Assembly (NCBI GenBank): GCA_964006375.1
Contig: OZ023266.1
Coordinates: 159,777,292-159,841,291, forward strand
Length of the DNA: 64,000 nt
Direction of reading: 5' to 3'
DNA from: Tillus elongatus
Taxonomy: Eukaryota > Arthropoda > Insecta > Coleoptera > Cleridae
In this document: positions 13,586 through 27,969 of the stretch, in pieces
Numbering within the stretch: the first letter of the stretch is position 1
How the letters are laid out: the number at the start of each line of letters is the position of its first letter
Notes under the pieces: generated by a model
The model's database searches: none
What the model was told of the DNA's origin: nothing
Seen by the model: the letters and a program-made list of their open reading frames with translations, nothing else
Made by a program: the position numbers and the translations under genes

Positions 13586-13885
13586 AGTTCTTCAACATTC
13601 AAAATTTAGACAAAAACGATTATAAAGATAGAGTATATAACACAATAGAATCAGGACCGTATAATAAACTAAATAGAAACCCTCTCCCAAACATGAGTTC
13701 CGAAGTTAAAAACAATTTAACGACATGTCATAACCTTATTACAAAGATTTAGGAAAAGTTACAAGTTTTAAATCCTAAGCTTCCTAAAAACTATTGTTTT
13801 CCGAAAATCCATAAACCCGGAAAATCGATGAGACATATTAGTTCAGCTAGGTTACCCGACTAATAATATAGCGAAATGGTTAACG
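13586..13885 (+). pseudogene. Penelope-like element reverse transcriptase fragment
   Basis: A frame open from 13561 reads FFNIQNLDKNDYKDRVYNTI, then ESGPYNKLNRNPLPNMSSEV, then a stop at 13750. It continues in frame with KLQVLNPKLPKNYCFPKIHK and PGKSMRHISSARLP. After a frame change it reads TNNIAKWLTNEF. The order LL....Y..L..dP...., then P...YG.PKIHKPg.PlRpIvS......yniAkwL is the N-terminal part of the Penelope-like reverse transcriptase. The catalytic YLDD region and GIY-YIG endonuclease are absent. Part of the same sequence recurs at 21665-21765. This matters because Penelope-like machinery is the presumed helper for the hammerhead units later in the window. Confidence 0.68.
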
Positions 13886-14674
13886 AACGAATTTAAGGGG
13901 TTGTCTATCAAGCAAAAAAGTTTTTGAGTTCCAAATTAAGTATAATTTATTAATAAGGTTAAAAATATTAAATGGGTTGAAGGCGACAAAATCTTTTCCT
14001 GGTAGTTGTAGCTGCCAGCTCGTGTTCAATGGGCCACCTGTATATATAAACATACTAAAATTGAAACTGACTTCCAAAATTTACAAACATGCAGGCAACC
14101 TTTTTCTTTGGCGAACATATTTTACCTTGCGGTCAGTTTTGCTCTAACGGCCTTATAGTTGCCCTTTAAATATTACACCTTCTTCTCTAACAACACTCTG
14201 ATTATCACAGTAAAATTACTCGAGAAGCAACCGAATTTCTAAATCCATTATCCCTTTATTTTCAGCGGTAGAAAGACCATCTGCAATCACAATGAAGTTT
14301 AAAACTATCACATCAGAATGATTGTGAACTAATTGCGATGTCTATGCAAATGAAGAGGTGGTCCGGGTCAGGGCACTGGATACACAGCATTAGCACGGCC
14401 TTCTTCCACAAGTGCTGAATCGCTCCGGGTAAATCTACATTAGCACTTGCTTAGCGCAAAAATAGAGCTGTTAATTCGATGTGATTTTAAAATAGTGTCA
14501 CTTTATCTCCGTGAGAAATCTGACACCCAGGACGTATGTGTGTATTTGTACATGTGTCTGATGTGACACTTGGGGAATCAGTATCAATCAGCCTGAATTC
14601 TGAAATATGCTTTCAGAGTAATAATTTTTGTCCAATATCGAGTAGTTGCAATTACCTATAATATCTTTAAAATA
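13886..14674. other. No gene recognised
   Basis: Scattered stops in all frames. A short relic of the family sequence (TATATATAAACATACTAAAATTG-like) is near 14040. The rest is unassigned. Confidence 0.4.
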
Positions 14675-16586
14675 CAGGGTGGCGCATTGAAAACGAAACA
14701 GACCGATTTGCGTCCAGAGAATATTTTTTTAAGAAACGCTGAAACACGTCAATTTTAATATTGAGGGGGACATATTTTGGTATAAAACCCAACTTTGTCA
14801 CATCAACCCCTTAAGGGTGATGATAACAACCCTCATATTTTAAATAGGGAACATGGGTCGAGTGTTACATCATTTGAAAGCTCTTTCTTTTTTCAATTCA
14901 GCACACTAATTTTTTTGGAAGTTTTATCAACTCGTTTAAAAATTATTCACAGTTGAAAATGCAAAAACGCATTTCACTCATTCCGATAAGAAATGTGCTG
15001 ATAGTCAATGTTTTGTTGGTTTGAAACAAAAAATTGACTATCAGAATATCTCTTATCGGAATGAGAAAAATGCGGTTTATTATTTCAGTTTATCGGTGGG
15101 TTTGATACTTGATAGTACTACCGAAAATTAATTTCACAATGGTGTATTCTGTAGAAGAAAGAGTTGAAATAATTACCCTTTTTTTTCGAAAACGATGACT
15201 GTGCCAACCATACCGCAAATTTGTTTAATGAACGACATCCAAACAGACATGTTAACAGAAAATACATTTTGGAGTTAGTTGCAAAGTTTCGACAAAGTGG
15301 TTCAGTAGCCAACAAAAAACGGGATCCTGAACGTGAATTTCCGGTTAGAAATGAGACTACTGAGATTGAAGTTTTAGGGCAAATTGCTGCAGACCCAACT
15401 TTGAGCACGAGAAAATTGGCCACTGTTTCATACATCAAAAGAAGAACTATTCATAAATTTCACCAGTATAAAATTCATCTTGTACAACAACTGAATGAAG
15501 ATGATTTTGATCGGCGGCTGGAGCTTTGTGAAGTTATGACTGCACAAATAGCTGATAACTGGAACTTTCTGTTAAATATCTGGTTTCTAGGCGCGTGTAG
15601 GTTTTTATTAAATTCTACAGTCAATCGTGATAACTGTCGTTATTGGCAGATAATAATCCAAAAAAATTTCACGAAGTCCACACTCAAACTCCACAGAAAT
15701 TGAATGTCTGGACTGGCATTTTGGAGACCGTTTAACCGGACCAATTTTTCTTGATGGAAATTTGAGTGGCGAAACGTATTTGGAGTTACTAGAAGATATA
15801 GTTTACCCTCTACTGATTGACATTGTTGAAAATGATGATCGCTATCAAGAAAATCAGTTAGTGTTTCAACAAGATGAAGCTCCTCCGCATTTTCACAGCG
15901 TGTTAGAGAGTTTTTGAACAGGGAGTTTCCAGGACAATGGATTGGGCGTAGAGGTGCTATTGAGTGGCCCCATAGATCACCGGATTTAACTTCTTTAGAC
16001 TTCTTTCTATGATGCCATTTAAATAGTAGAATTTACTCAACAGAACCGGAGTCTCTGGAAGAATTACGACGACGCATTGTTAAAGAATGCCGTCTAATAA
16101 CTCCACATATGCTCCAGAATGTCAGAGCTCGTTTTGAACAAAATTTGTACTTTTGTATGGAAGCTACTGGTCAACAATTTGAACACTTACTTAACTGAAT
16201 AAACATTTTTGAACGTTTGGTTTTGTTTTTAGTTTTTTTAACGAAAAATTAACTAATTAGTGCATTTCTTATCATTATGAATGAAATGCGTTCTTGCAAC
16301 TCTAATTGTGAACAATTTTTAAACGAGTTGATAAAACTTTCAAAAAAAAATAGTGTGCAGAATTCATAAAAGAAAGAGCTTTAAAATGATGTAACGCTCG
16401 ACCCGTGTTCCCTATTTAAAATATAAGGGTTGTTATCACCACCCTTAAGGGGTTGATGTGGCAAAGTTGAGTTTTATGTCAAAACATGTCCCCCTCAATA
16501 TTAAAATTAACGTTTTTCTGCGTTTCTTTAAAAAAAAAATTCTCTGGGCTCAAATAGGTCTGTTTCGTTTTCAATGCGCCACGCTG
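14675..16586 (+). mobile_element. Decayed ITm transposon with ~310-bp TIRs
   Basis: Ends are CAGGGTGGCGCATTGAAAAC (left) and its complement ending CACGCTG (right), with TA on both sides (14673-14674 and 16587-16588). The TIRs extend about 310 bp, including matched segments such as CCCCTTAAGG and AACGAGTTTAA in inverted orientation. Total 1,912 bp. The family differs from 7019-9079 in both TIR and transposase. Confidence 0.85.
15140..16198 (+). pseudogene. ITm transposase pseudogene (frameshifted)
   Basis: Starts MVYSVEERVEIITLFF at 15140, then shifts frame in a T-run and continues LFNERHPNRHVNRKYILELV and KFRQSGSVANKKRDPE. Further regions: STRKLATVSYIKRRTIHKFH, LVQQLNEDDFDRRLELCEVM, NRDNCRYW, GPIFLDGNLSGETYLELLED and VFQQDEAPPHF. 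Another frameshift is followed by REFPGQWIGRRGAIEWPHRS, then PDLTSLDFFL with a stop where WG is expected. It ends QQFEHLLN before a TGA at 16196-16198. The DEAPPH aspartate and SPD aspartate are still visible. The first catalytic aspartate region is altered (FLGACRFLLNS where FSDE is expected). Clearly inactive. Confidence 0.85.
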
Positions 16587-16588
16587 TA

Positions 16589-17200
16589 TTAGCTGTATTA
16601 GGCAGTTAACTTTGGAATTGTTTAACCATAAGAGGGACGCTTCACGTCCTAAATGACTTTTATAACTGAAATTTGGGTTACTTGTCACCTGTGTGACCTA
16701 ACTAAATATTATCAGAGCTCTTCAAGCCGAACAATAACTTAATATTTACTTTTGTACCATATGTTCTGTACGCTAAATGTGAGCTCACGTCAAGTAATTA
16801 ACATCGAATTTCTAGGTATGCGCTATTTTAATTCCCATTTCTTGTTTGGCAGCATAGTTGATAAGCACACTTGGAGAACCCAAATCTCAAAAATACATTA
16901 CAAAAACTTGACGATCGTTCCACTAACCATGTTAGCGTCATCAGAGGACAAATTATTCTAAATATCTTATATCCACAACTCTATTTATATTCTTCTGCAA
17001 GTAGTCGGTCACTAACGATATATGGAGCTTCAACGCCACCACAATTAACATATTTCGTTTGGCAGAAATATCTGTATTCTTTTACTATCTATCAGACGTG
17101 CTTCCGCCGGTATTTATTTCACAAAGTATTCTATCAGAAGACTACCCATAGGCGGCGTTGCGATATTCATACATTTTTTTTATTATTACTATATTTAGCA

Positions 17201-17205
<5 letters not shown>
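16589..17205. other. No gene recognised
   Basis: Short frames only; no TE or protein motif identified on either strand. Confidence 0.4.

Positions 17206-17264
<59 letters not shown>
17206..17264. repeat. (TA)n microsatellite
   Basis: About 59 bp of TA repeats, separated by 91 bp of hammerhead-like sequence from the next tract at 17356. Confidence 0.95.
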
Positions 17265-20050
<2,786 letters not shown>

Positions 20051-20819
20051 GACATTTTGGCAAAATTTACAATCAACAAAACAAAGACAACACAGTACAG
20101 AAGCAATACTGTAAAAATGCAATGATTCCTATTTAGCTTCCTCTCGGCAAAATGCACTATACTAAATCTAAAGCATTCCTGTTTCCTTTTATATTACTAT
20201 TGAAAAACAATTAATACTTTTAGATCGAACCGGTAAAAATATTAAGAAATTGAAACGAGGCAAAGACAAGGAATAGTGCGAGTTCATTATATGATTATGC
20301 TTGATCAAGTGAGTTGGTGTAGTTGCTTGAAGGCGGTCGACCACCAAGTTGACGAGATTACGCCTGGGTGGAAGCCGGATGACAAGGCGCGTCTCCTAGC
20401 AACCCCTGCCACGCAAACACCACCTGAGGTCTGATACCTGCTCCAACACAACCACATACATACTGAGTGATCTATAATTTACTTCTGTATACGAATATTA
20501 TACATAACTAAATTTTTCTGCAATATATGTATATAAATAAAGAACATTGTTATTATTATTATTTATTTATTTGGTCAAAATTATACAGATGTTAATAAAA
20601 TAATGTTGTAGGACATGTATACCTACTACTTTATGACAAAATTTAATAAAATCATTCGAACATATTTGTTTGACAACTCTTTCTCAAAACTTCGATCACT
20701 CAAATGTTGGACATACCAAATAAAACAATTGTTTCAATCTCTTCTCCATCTAATGCATCTGTTCATACCTTTATTGATGACTAATTTTGGCTATACCAGT
20801 CGGCCTTCTCTACTATACC
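20051..20819. other. No gene; possible LINE 3' tail
   Basis: Near 20515-20570 the sequence reads ATAAATAAAGAACATTG followed by TTATTATTATTATT. This resembles the polyadenylation signal plus (TTA)n tail of some non-LTR elements, and the GC-richer 20290-20450 stretch could be its 3' UTR. No protein motif was read, so this is a weak call. Confidence 0.3.
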
Positions 20820-20831
20820 ATTACTCTAATT

Positions 20832-21189
20832 GTGTTGTGTTTTTTATTTCTTTAACGTCGGCCTATTTCCGCGATTATGCCCAATCACCGACGCCAGGGA
20901 GCAGTTTCACCTCACTATCCTGGAAATGTTGTCGAATCCCCGCGTTTCTGTAAGGAGGGTAGGGATCTTTAACGTGCCCAAAATCGCATGGACACGGGAT
21001 CGTCGGCTTTACGCCCCCTGCGAAGGGCGGGACGTGCAGATATTCAACTTGCTCAAATACAATGCCATAACCTTGGTTGATGTTAATTGTACAGTATGTA
21101 CTGAAAAAGTTAAAGAAGTACCCTGGTATCGAACCTAGTACCCTTTGGTTCAGAGGCACACGCTCCTACCACTGAACTACCGAGGCTCT
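20832..21189 (-). mobile_element. tRNA-derived SINE, minus strand, with 13-bp target-site duplication
   Basis: The minus strand begins at 21188 with GAGCCTCGGTAGTTCAGTGG. That contains a box A promoter (TAGTTCAGTGG), and about 35 bases later box B (GGTTCGATACC), as in a tRNA. The body includes GGGCACGTTAAAGATCCC, and the 3' end is A-rich (AAAGAAATAAAAAACACAA). The direct repeats CATTACTCTAATT (20819-20831) and CATTACTCTAGTT (21190-21202) flank it with one mismatch, the signature of LINE-mediated insertion. RNA polymerase III transcription from the internal boxes is expected. About 358 bp. Confidence 0.82.
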
Positions 21190-21370
21190 CATTACTCTAG
21201 TTAAAATATGTATAAAACCAATTTGGACGTAGGTAATGCGTTATGTTGTAAAATTTCCATAAGCATATGGGTCCTCATAAAAAATTGTTTTAATTAATTA
21301 ATAATAAATAAATTATTAGTAAAAAAATTAAAGAAATAATAATGAAAATATGTGATAAAAAGTAAATATA

Positions 21371-21552
21371 CAATGTGGAACAGCCAAATGGCATAAAATC
21401 AGTTACTCAAATGCTATCCATATTTATATGATAATCCCGAGATACGTCAATTTTAGATCAACAAATGACATCCTCCAACGTGACAACTTCACCACTGTAT
21501 TCAACCCCCCTCGACTGACAGATGCAACCACCAAATTTTTAAATACGAAGCG
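21371..21552 (-). mobile_element. TIR end of an ITm relic (continues at 22946-23345)
   Basis: Begins CAATGTGGAACAGCCAAATG after a TA, closely matching the TIR of 7019-9079 and related to 51611-54352 (both have CAACCCCC near position 150 of the TIR region). The relic is broken by a LINE fragment. Confidence 0.65.
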
Positions 21553-22945
21553 TGAAAACTAGGCAAGATCCAAAGGATTGCTTGCCTCGGCATCGCAGGG
21601 GCCATGACTTCAATCCCAACGGCCACCATGGAAGTGTTGCTGGATCTGCCCACCACCCCTCCACCAAAGATTTAGCAAAAAGTTACAAGTTTTAAATCCT
21701 CAGCTTCCTAAAAACTAATGTTTTCCGAAAATCGATAAACCCGGAATATCGATGAGCCACCGTGGAAGTGTTGCTGGATCTGTAACGCCCCCCACACACA
21801 CACACACACACACACACACTTATTTATCATGGGGGAGGACATCCTAGGACTATAGAGACTAGCTTGCAATGATAGACTGAAGATTACCCCAGGCTGCAGG
21901 AGCCACTGCAAAATTCAGGAGATCGTGAAGGAGCCCATGCTTGAAATGAGGTCAGACTTGCAGAGAAAAAATTTTTACAGTGGAAGTACCCGTCCGCGAG
22001 GCATGGCGGGGGGAGACGCCGTGCCTACCACGGGACGCTCGTCTGGTTCACGGACGAATCCGGCGGGGAGCGTGGGACGGGGACAGGCATTTATTTAGAA
22101 GGACCGAGAGTAAGTCACAGTATTTTCCTAGGAGCCTATGCAACGGTCTTTCAGGCCAAAATGTACGCCATCTTACAGTGCGTGCGGGAGAAAAAGAGGA
22201 GGGGCTACAACAACAAGCGGATCCTCATAATCACAAACAACCTGGCAGCACTTAAGGCCTTAAGTAGCTTACCGGTAAATTCCTGGCTGGTGAGTGAGTG
22301 CCGAGACGAGACGAGCAACCTGGCTGGACAGAATGAGGTGATACTCATCTGGGTTCCGGGTCACTTAAGGCAAAGGCAATGAAGAAGCTGACAGAGGGTC
22401 AGCAAAACCATTTATGGGAACAGAACCAGTCCTGGCCATGAAGAAGAGCACTGCCAGGGGATCCATTAAGTCCTGGGCCAGAAACGAATATAAGTTGTAC
22501 TGGGCAGACTGTCCAGGGCTCAATAATTGAGGAACCCAGCTCAAAGAGAACTGCAGAGCTCCTAAATCCTAGCAGAGGACAGCTCAGGAACATAACAGGA
22601 CTCTTGACGGGACACATGGCCGTCAAGAAACACCTGCATAAAATGGAGCGGTTCGTGGGGACCTGGCACGACCAGACTCTGCGGCGAGGGGGATGAATCA
22701 GCCCAGCACATTTTGTGCGAGTGTAAAGCTCTGGAGGGCAAAAGCCAACTGATCTACGGACAGCCTAAACCGGAGACAGAGCAATATGAAACCTCACCCT
22801 ACTAATCGCTGTGCAGACTAGTTCAAGGCACAGTGATTTTGGAATGGGTGGAGTAGAAAAGACAAACGGCATGCACAATAAGGCAAAGGCTGCGGAGATA
22901 TCGGGGCGCCAAAGACGCGGACGAGCCCTAAGAGAAGAAAAGGGG
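21553..22945 (+). pseudogene. R1/LOA-like LINE 3' fragment: RNase H domain and terminal zinc-finger region
   Basis: RNase H signals from about 22030: FTDESGGE (expected YTDGS), then LGAYATVFQAKMYAILQCVR, EKKRRGYNNKRILIITNNLA and LKALSSLPVNSWLVSECRDE, NEVILIWVPGH, and NEEADRGSAKPFMGTEP. Farther on: LLNPSRGQLRNITGLLTGHM, AVKKHLHKME, and a C..CGEGDESAQHILCECKAL region across frame changes. The order RNase H then CxxC...H...C at the C terminus is that of R1/I-type LINEs. The reverse transcriptase is absent. It interrupts an ITm relic between 21552 and 22946. The related copy at 27970-30605 also has the reverse transcriptase. Confidence 0.72.
21622..21782 (+). mobile_element. Penelope-like fragment flanked by 27-bp direct repeats
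   Basis: The segment 21665-21755 repeats 13745-13838 (AAGTTACAAGTTTTAAATCC, TTTTCCGAAAAT). It translates in part to LQVLNPQLPKN and PKIDKPGISM. On both sides lies a 27-bp direct repeat, GCCACCATGGAAGTGTTGCT.. (21622-21648) and GCCACCGTGGAAGTGTTGCT.. (21756-21782), with one mismatch. This looks like a target duplication or a template-switch product. Confidence 0.55.
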
Positions 22946-23345
22946 GGCTTGTGATACCTCCTCTGAAAGAGTTTTTCATTCTCTATTCAAAAATGCTTTG
23001 GTTTTAATATTAAAATTTAACAGTAAAAAAAGGGAATCCATCTGATTGTCGACTTTTGCTACAACGTACTAAAAAATTAACAACGAATCGCGTTTCATGG
23101 TTGATAATGAGAAAAATAAACGAGACATCAATACAATAATGTAGGCGATGTTCAAAATGTATGCCTTGAAGGTCTCGGCAGCATCATAACTGTGAGAAAA
23201 AACGTCCTTTAACGTTATTCAACAGCTGAGCCGTGACTGACCTAATGACAATTCTTCTTAAGCCAGTTAAATCGTGTGGTTGAGTTTTGCATACCATACA
23301 CTTCAATGTGCAAATTATTTGTAAAAGTTGCTTACTACTACTAAT
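22946..23345 (-). pseudogene. ITm transposase C-terminal relic
   Basis: The minus-strand frame 23372-23184 reads LKCMVCKTQPHDLTGLRRIV, then IRSVTAQLLNNVKGRFFSQL, stop. It matches the C terminus of the intact transposase (KTKPLNLDDLKRRITLAIRS). The remaining 22946-23130 corresponds to the subterminal region of the element whose other end is at 21371. Only the tail of the gene remains. Confidence 0.65.
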
Positions 23346-23394
23346 TAAGCCTTGTACATATATTGATAACAAAGAGTACGTTTAGGTAATATTA

Positions 23395-23640
23395 ACAACG
23401 TCGGGACGCAGCAAGTGCGTTATGGTATTGAATTTTGATAAAAAATTCAAATAGCAGATATTTCTTTCTTTAATAAAAGCGGGCATTAAATTTGGTTACC
23501 AGTATAACCTGTATATAGAAACAATGTACCATGGTTCATCAAAACAACTTTACTATTTGAAAAGACGAAAATTTTTCTGAAAATGAACTAAAAATATTCC
23601 CGAAAAAACTGGACCGATTTTCCTGGCCATCTACCTACCT
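23395..23640 (+). mobile_element. Helentron-like sub-element fragment
   Basis: GGGACGCAGCAAGTGCGTTA hairpin end, followed by the sub-element body (GGCATTAAATTTGGTTACCA, AACAATGTACCATGGTTCAT), truncated near the family motif GATTTTCCTGGCC. Confidence 0.65.
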
Positions 23641-24885
<1,245 letters not shown>

Positions 24886-26326
24886 GGAGCTTGTTAGTCA
24901 TTTCGTGTCGTATTTTTAACTCACATTACTACGACTACCATAATTATTAATTTTCACGTTTTCACTTTTTTTAATCAGATGCTGACCTATATCTTTTTTG
25001 TGTTTTAACTTAGAGATCTAAATTTTAATACATGAGATACTATTTATGACAGAAACCAGCGTACCAAATTTTGTTGCTATAGCTTTATTATTTCCAGAGA
25101 TACTAAAAATTAAGCAATCTACAACTGTCTCCTGATTGTAAATATTTAACTCTTTTGGCTCGTTATTATAAAGCAAGTTTAGCCTACTATTGTCGGAAGG
25201 CAATCTGCAATTATCTTCATAAATTCTGTAAATTGATGTTACCGATCGCTTTCGAACACTGCCATCATAATACTGTAATCAAAAAAAGGCACTGGGATGG
25301 GGGTATATAAAAACAATCATTCTGTGATCGTCAAATAGCACTGTTATGTCTCAATGTGCCCCGCCAACTGTCAAAAATATACATAAGTTAAATCTCCTAC
25401 CAACTTTGCGCTACCAACTTAATGGTACTGATACCGAGTTGCAACTTTGCTACCTTTGGCAGCACTGAATGCCTGTATAGTTTCATTTTAAAGAATCTTT
25501 GACCAACCAATTTAGAACTATCTTGGAATATTCCGTATTTCGAATGTCAAGCTCCCAACGCGACCAATTTTTTGAACCGATGATCCGGTTCGAGTTTGGA
25601 CTGGGTTTGAAATTTAGAAGCTACACACACCCCTAGCTGGTGCTAACACTATTTTGTATAAAATTAAGTTCTATGAAGTGCTTATCAGTGGTTTTAAATG
25701 CTTCAATGTATCTCAGTAACTCGCTTTTGTCCACTATTCAATTGACAATTAAAAAATATGTTTCAGAATCTCACCAGCAACTTAAATTTATATAGGATTT
25801 GCATATATTGTTTTTATCGTTAAAGCCGCGAATTAATATTCGTATGAGCATTTATGCTGTAGAGTTATATTATTTAACAAAGGGTTTAATGCACACCAAA
25901 ATGGTAATAGCTTTATAAAAGCGCATCTGCTCTAAGGTAATGGAATATCCATTAACAGCAATAAACAATGCCCTCCATTAAACGTGTATAGTTAAACATT
26001 TAACAAATAGCCACAGGATACATTTACATACACATTTAAAACAGTTTACCGATTGTAACTGTGCGGCATTTTTAGAAGTATTTCGTTTCCATTTTATATT
26101 TAGTCGTTTTTTTATTGAAATTGGAAAACAACCTACAATATGGGTAGAGCTAAGACCGTCACTGATCTACCTATTAATTTATTTATGTCAATTATATAAT
26201 GTAGCTTACAAACTAAGCTTAACCTTCCGCTTGTGTATAAAACGATTTAAGTATAAATCAAATTTATAAATTATTGCCAGAAATCTATTAAACTAAGCCC
26301 CTCTCAATTCTGCAACTCCTTTTATT
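24886..26326. other. No assigned gene; one weak coding-like stretch
   Basis: The minus strand 25270-25085 is open and follows a pyrimidine-rich CAG. It reads YYDGSVRKRSVTSIYRIYED and NCRLPSDNSRLNLLYNNEPK, then runs into Helentron-like sequence near 25080. I do not recognise it, and it may be a TE or exon remnant. 25260-26320 shows nothing identifiable. Confidence 0.3.
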
Positions 26327-26350
26327 GTAAGGCTAGATGTATTATCATTA

Positions 26351-26411
26351 CAATTAGAATTGTAGACCGGTTTCGCTCTAATTAGAGCTCGTCAGTACGG
26401 CATACTAATTA
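26351..26411 (-). ncRNA. Hammerhead ribozyme motif, partly mutated
   Basis: On the minus strand the core CUGACGA, stem II GCUCU/AGAGC, GAAAC, palindromic ACCGGU and GUC triplet are intact, as is the outer stem I (TAATTAG/CTAATTG). The inner stem I is weakened: UACAAU instead of UACGGU opposite GCCGUA. Confidence 0.6.
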
Positions 26412-26428
26412 CAGCAAAAATACACCTA

Positions 26429-27730
26429 ACGGGTGGGCCATTTCAAATTTGAAATTTGAATCGGCTATAAAAAAAAACGAATGATCATTTTTTCAAAGTT
26501 ATGAGTTTATTAGAAAGATTGAACCCTTCCATTTAGGAATGGAAGACAACATCATTCCAATGACTGCCACGGCTAGCCTTACAATACCCCATTCCATCAG
26601 TCCAATTTTTCAGTACATTTTCGATGGTTTGCGCCCCTCTTTGGTCAATGGTAACTTCGATTTCATGTTTCAAGTCGTCAATCGTCTCTGGATGGTTCGC
26701 GTAACACTTACCCTTAACGGCTCCCCACAAAAAAAGGTTCAACGGAGTCAAATCGCAGCTTCGAGGTGTCAAATTAACATCAGCATTTCGGCTGATTATA
26801 CGATTTTCGAGAACAGTGCGCAAAAGATCGATTGTTACGTTGGCTCTGTGGCACGTTACGCCATCCTGGTGAAACCAAATGTCGTCTATGTCATACTCAT
26901 CAATTTTGAGAAACAAAAAATCTCTACGCATGGCGCGGTAGCGATCGCCATTCACCGTAACGGACTGTCCTTGCTCATTTTCAAAGAAAAATGACCCAAT
27001 AATACCGCCAGACCAAAATCCGCACCAGACAGTCAATCGTTGCGGATGCATTGGTTTCTTCACGATGACGTGGGGATTTTCTGAGATCCAGATACGCCAA
27101 TTTTGCTTATTTACGTATCCTCCAAAGTGGAAATGAGCTTTATCTGAAGAGATGATTTTTCGGTAAAATGCTTATCTTCGATCAAGCGGTCTTCTGCCCA
27201 TTGAGCAAACCGAAAACGCATCGGATGGTCATGCGGCTTCAGCTCTTGCACTAATTGAACTTTGTACGCAGTCATTCCTAGATCTTTATGCAACAATCTT
27301 CTCAAAAAAGTGTGTGAAATGTTCAATTCTTGAGAACGATGACGAGTTGATGTTGATGGTTGTTCACGCACACTCTGAGCAACAGCAGCGATGTTTTCGG
27401 TTGAGCACACTGGACGAGTAGGTACACGGGTTGTTTTATCCAAGAACAATCCAGTTTCACGTTCTCGCTTCACAAATTGATCCACAAACTGCGTTTTTGG
27501 CACATCCTTTTTGTCGAATATTGTTCATAAATTCCTTATAGTTTCAGTAGAAGACTCCCCACTTTGGGAATACGTTTTTAATATTTCTCAACTTTTTTCA
27601 AGCGAAAAGCGACCCATTTCATAAATGTCAAACATAAAACTAACTTTCTGTCACATCGGAAATGTCATCAAACCTTCCAACCTCAAAATAACCTATAGTT
27701 CCAATTCCAAACGTTAGATGGCTCACCCTT
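26429..27730 (-). mobile_element. Decayed ITm transposon inserted in the retrozyme-like unit
   Basis: Ends ACGGGTGGGCC (left) and AAGGGTGAGCC (right, read inward), with TA at 26427-26428 and 27731-27732. Removing it restores ACACCTA-TAAA, which is exactly the uninterrupted sequence in the paralogous arm at 30643-30665, so the empty site is verified in the same window. 1,302 bp. Confidence 0.88.
26533..27617 (-). pseudogene. ITm transposase pseudogene (two stops, one frameshift)
   Basis: Starts MGRFSLEKS at 27617, with a stop where W is usual (before EILKTY) and another before TIFDKKDV. Then QFVDQFVKRERETGLFLDKT, ENIAAVAQSVREQPSTSTRH, LNISHTFLRRLLHKDLGMTA, YKVQLVQELKPHDHPMRFRF and AQWAEDRLIEDKHF. 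A one-base loss in an A-run follows, then SSDKAHFHFGGYVNKQNWRI (first catalytic D retained, the following E replaced by K). KKPMHPQRLTVWCGFWSGGI comes next, then DIDDIWFHQDGVTCH with the second D. The third D lies in PRSCDLTPLNLFLWG, with 36 residues between the second and third. C terminus SRGSHWNDVVFHS. Nearly full length; disabled by three lesions. Confidence 0.9.
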
Positions 27731-27969
27731 TATAAACTAATACGGCTATGGTAGCTAGCCTCGCAAAGCTAAGTGAGATGTAAGACACGTTTTTTACACG
27801 TGTCGCCCTCTCGTTGCGAAACCAAGTAGTATGTTGTCACGGCAGCTCCAAATAACATAGAATGTTAAACGATAGGAACTGTGTACAACCAACTAACAAT
27901 TTACTAAATTGTCAGCCCTTGCCCATTTCTTCCCCAATACACGTGTAAAAAGCATATCTTACATCTCAC

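Noticed and set aside
21110..21189. Functional tRNA gene on the minus strand
   Set aside because: The boxes are good but the acceptor stem does not close, and the sequence continues into a SINE body with target duplications around the whole 358 bp.
25085..25270. Candidate host exon on the minus strand
   Set aside because: Open and preceded by an acceptor-like CAG, but it merges into repeat sequence and has no recognisable motif or donor.
26539..26994. 151-codon plus-strand frame
   Set aside because: Antisense shadow of the decayed transposase on the minus strand at 26533-27617.
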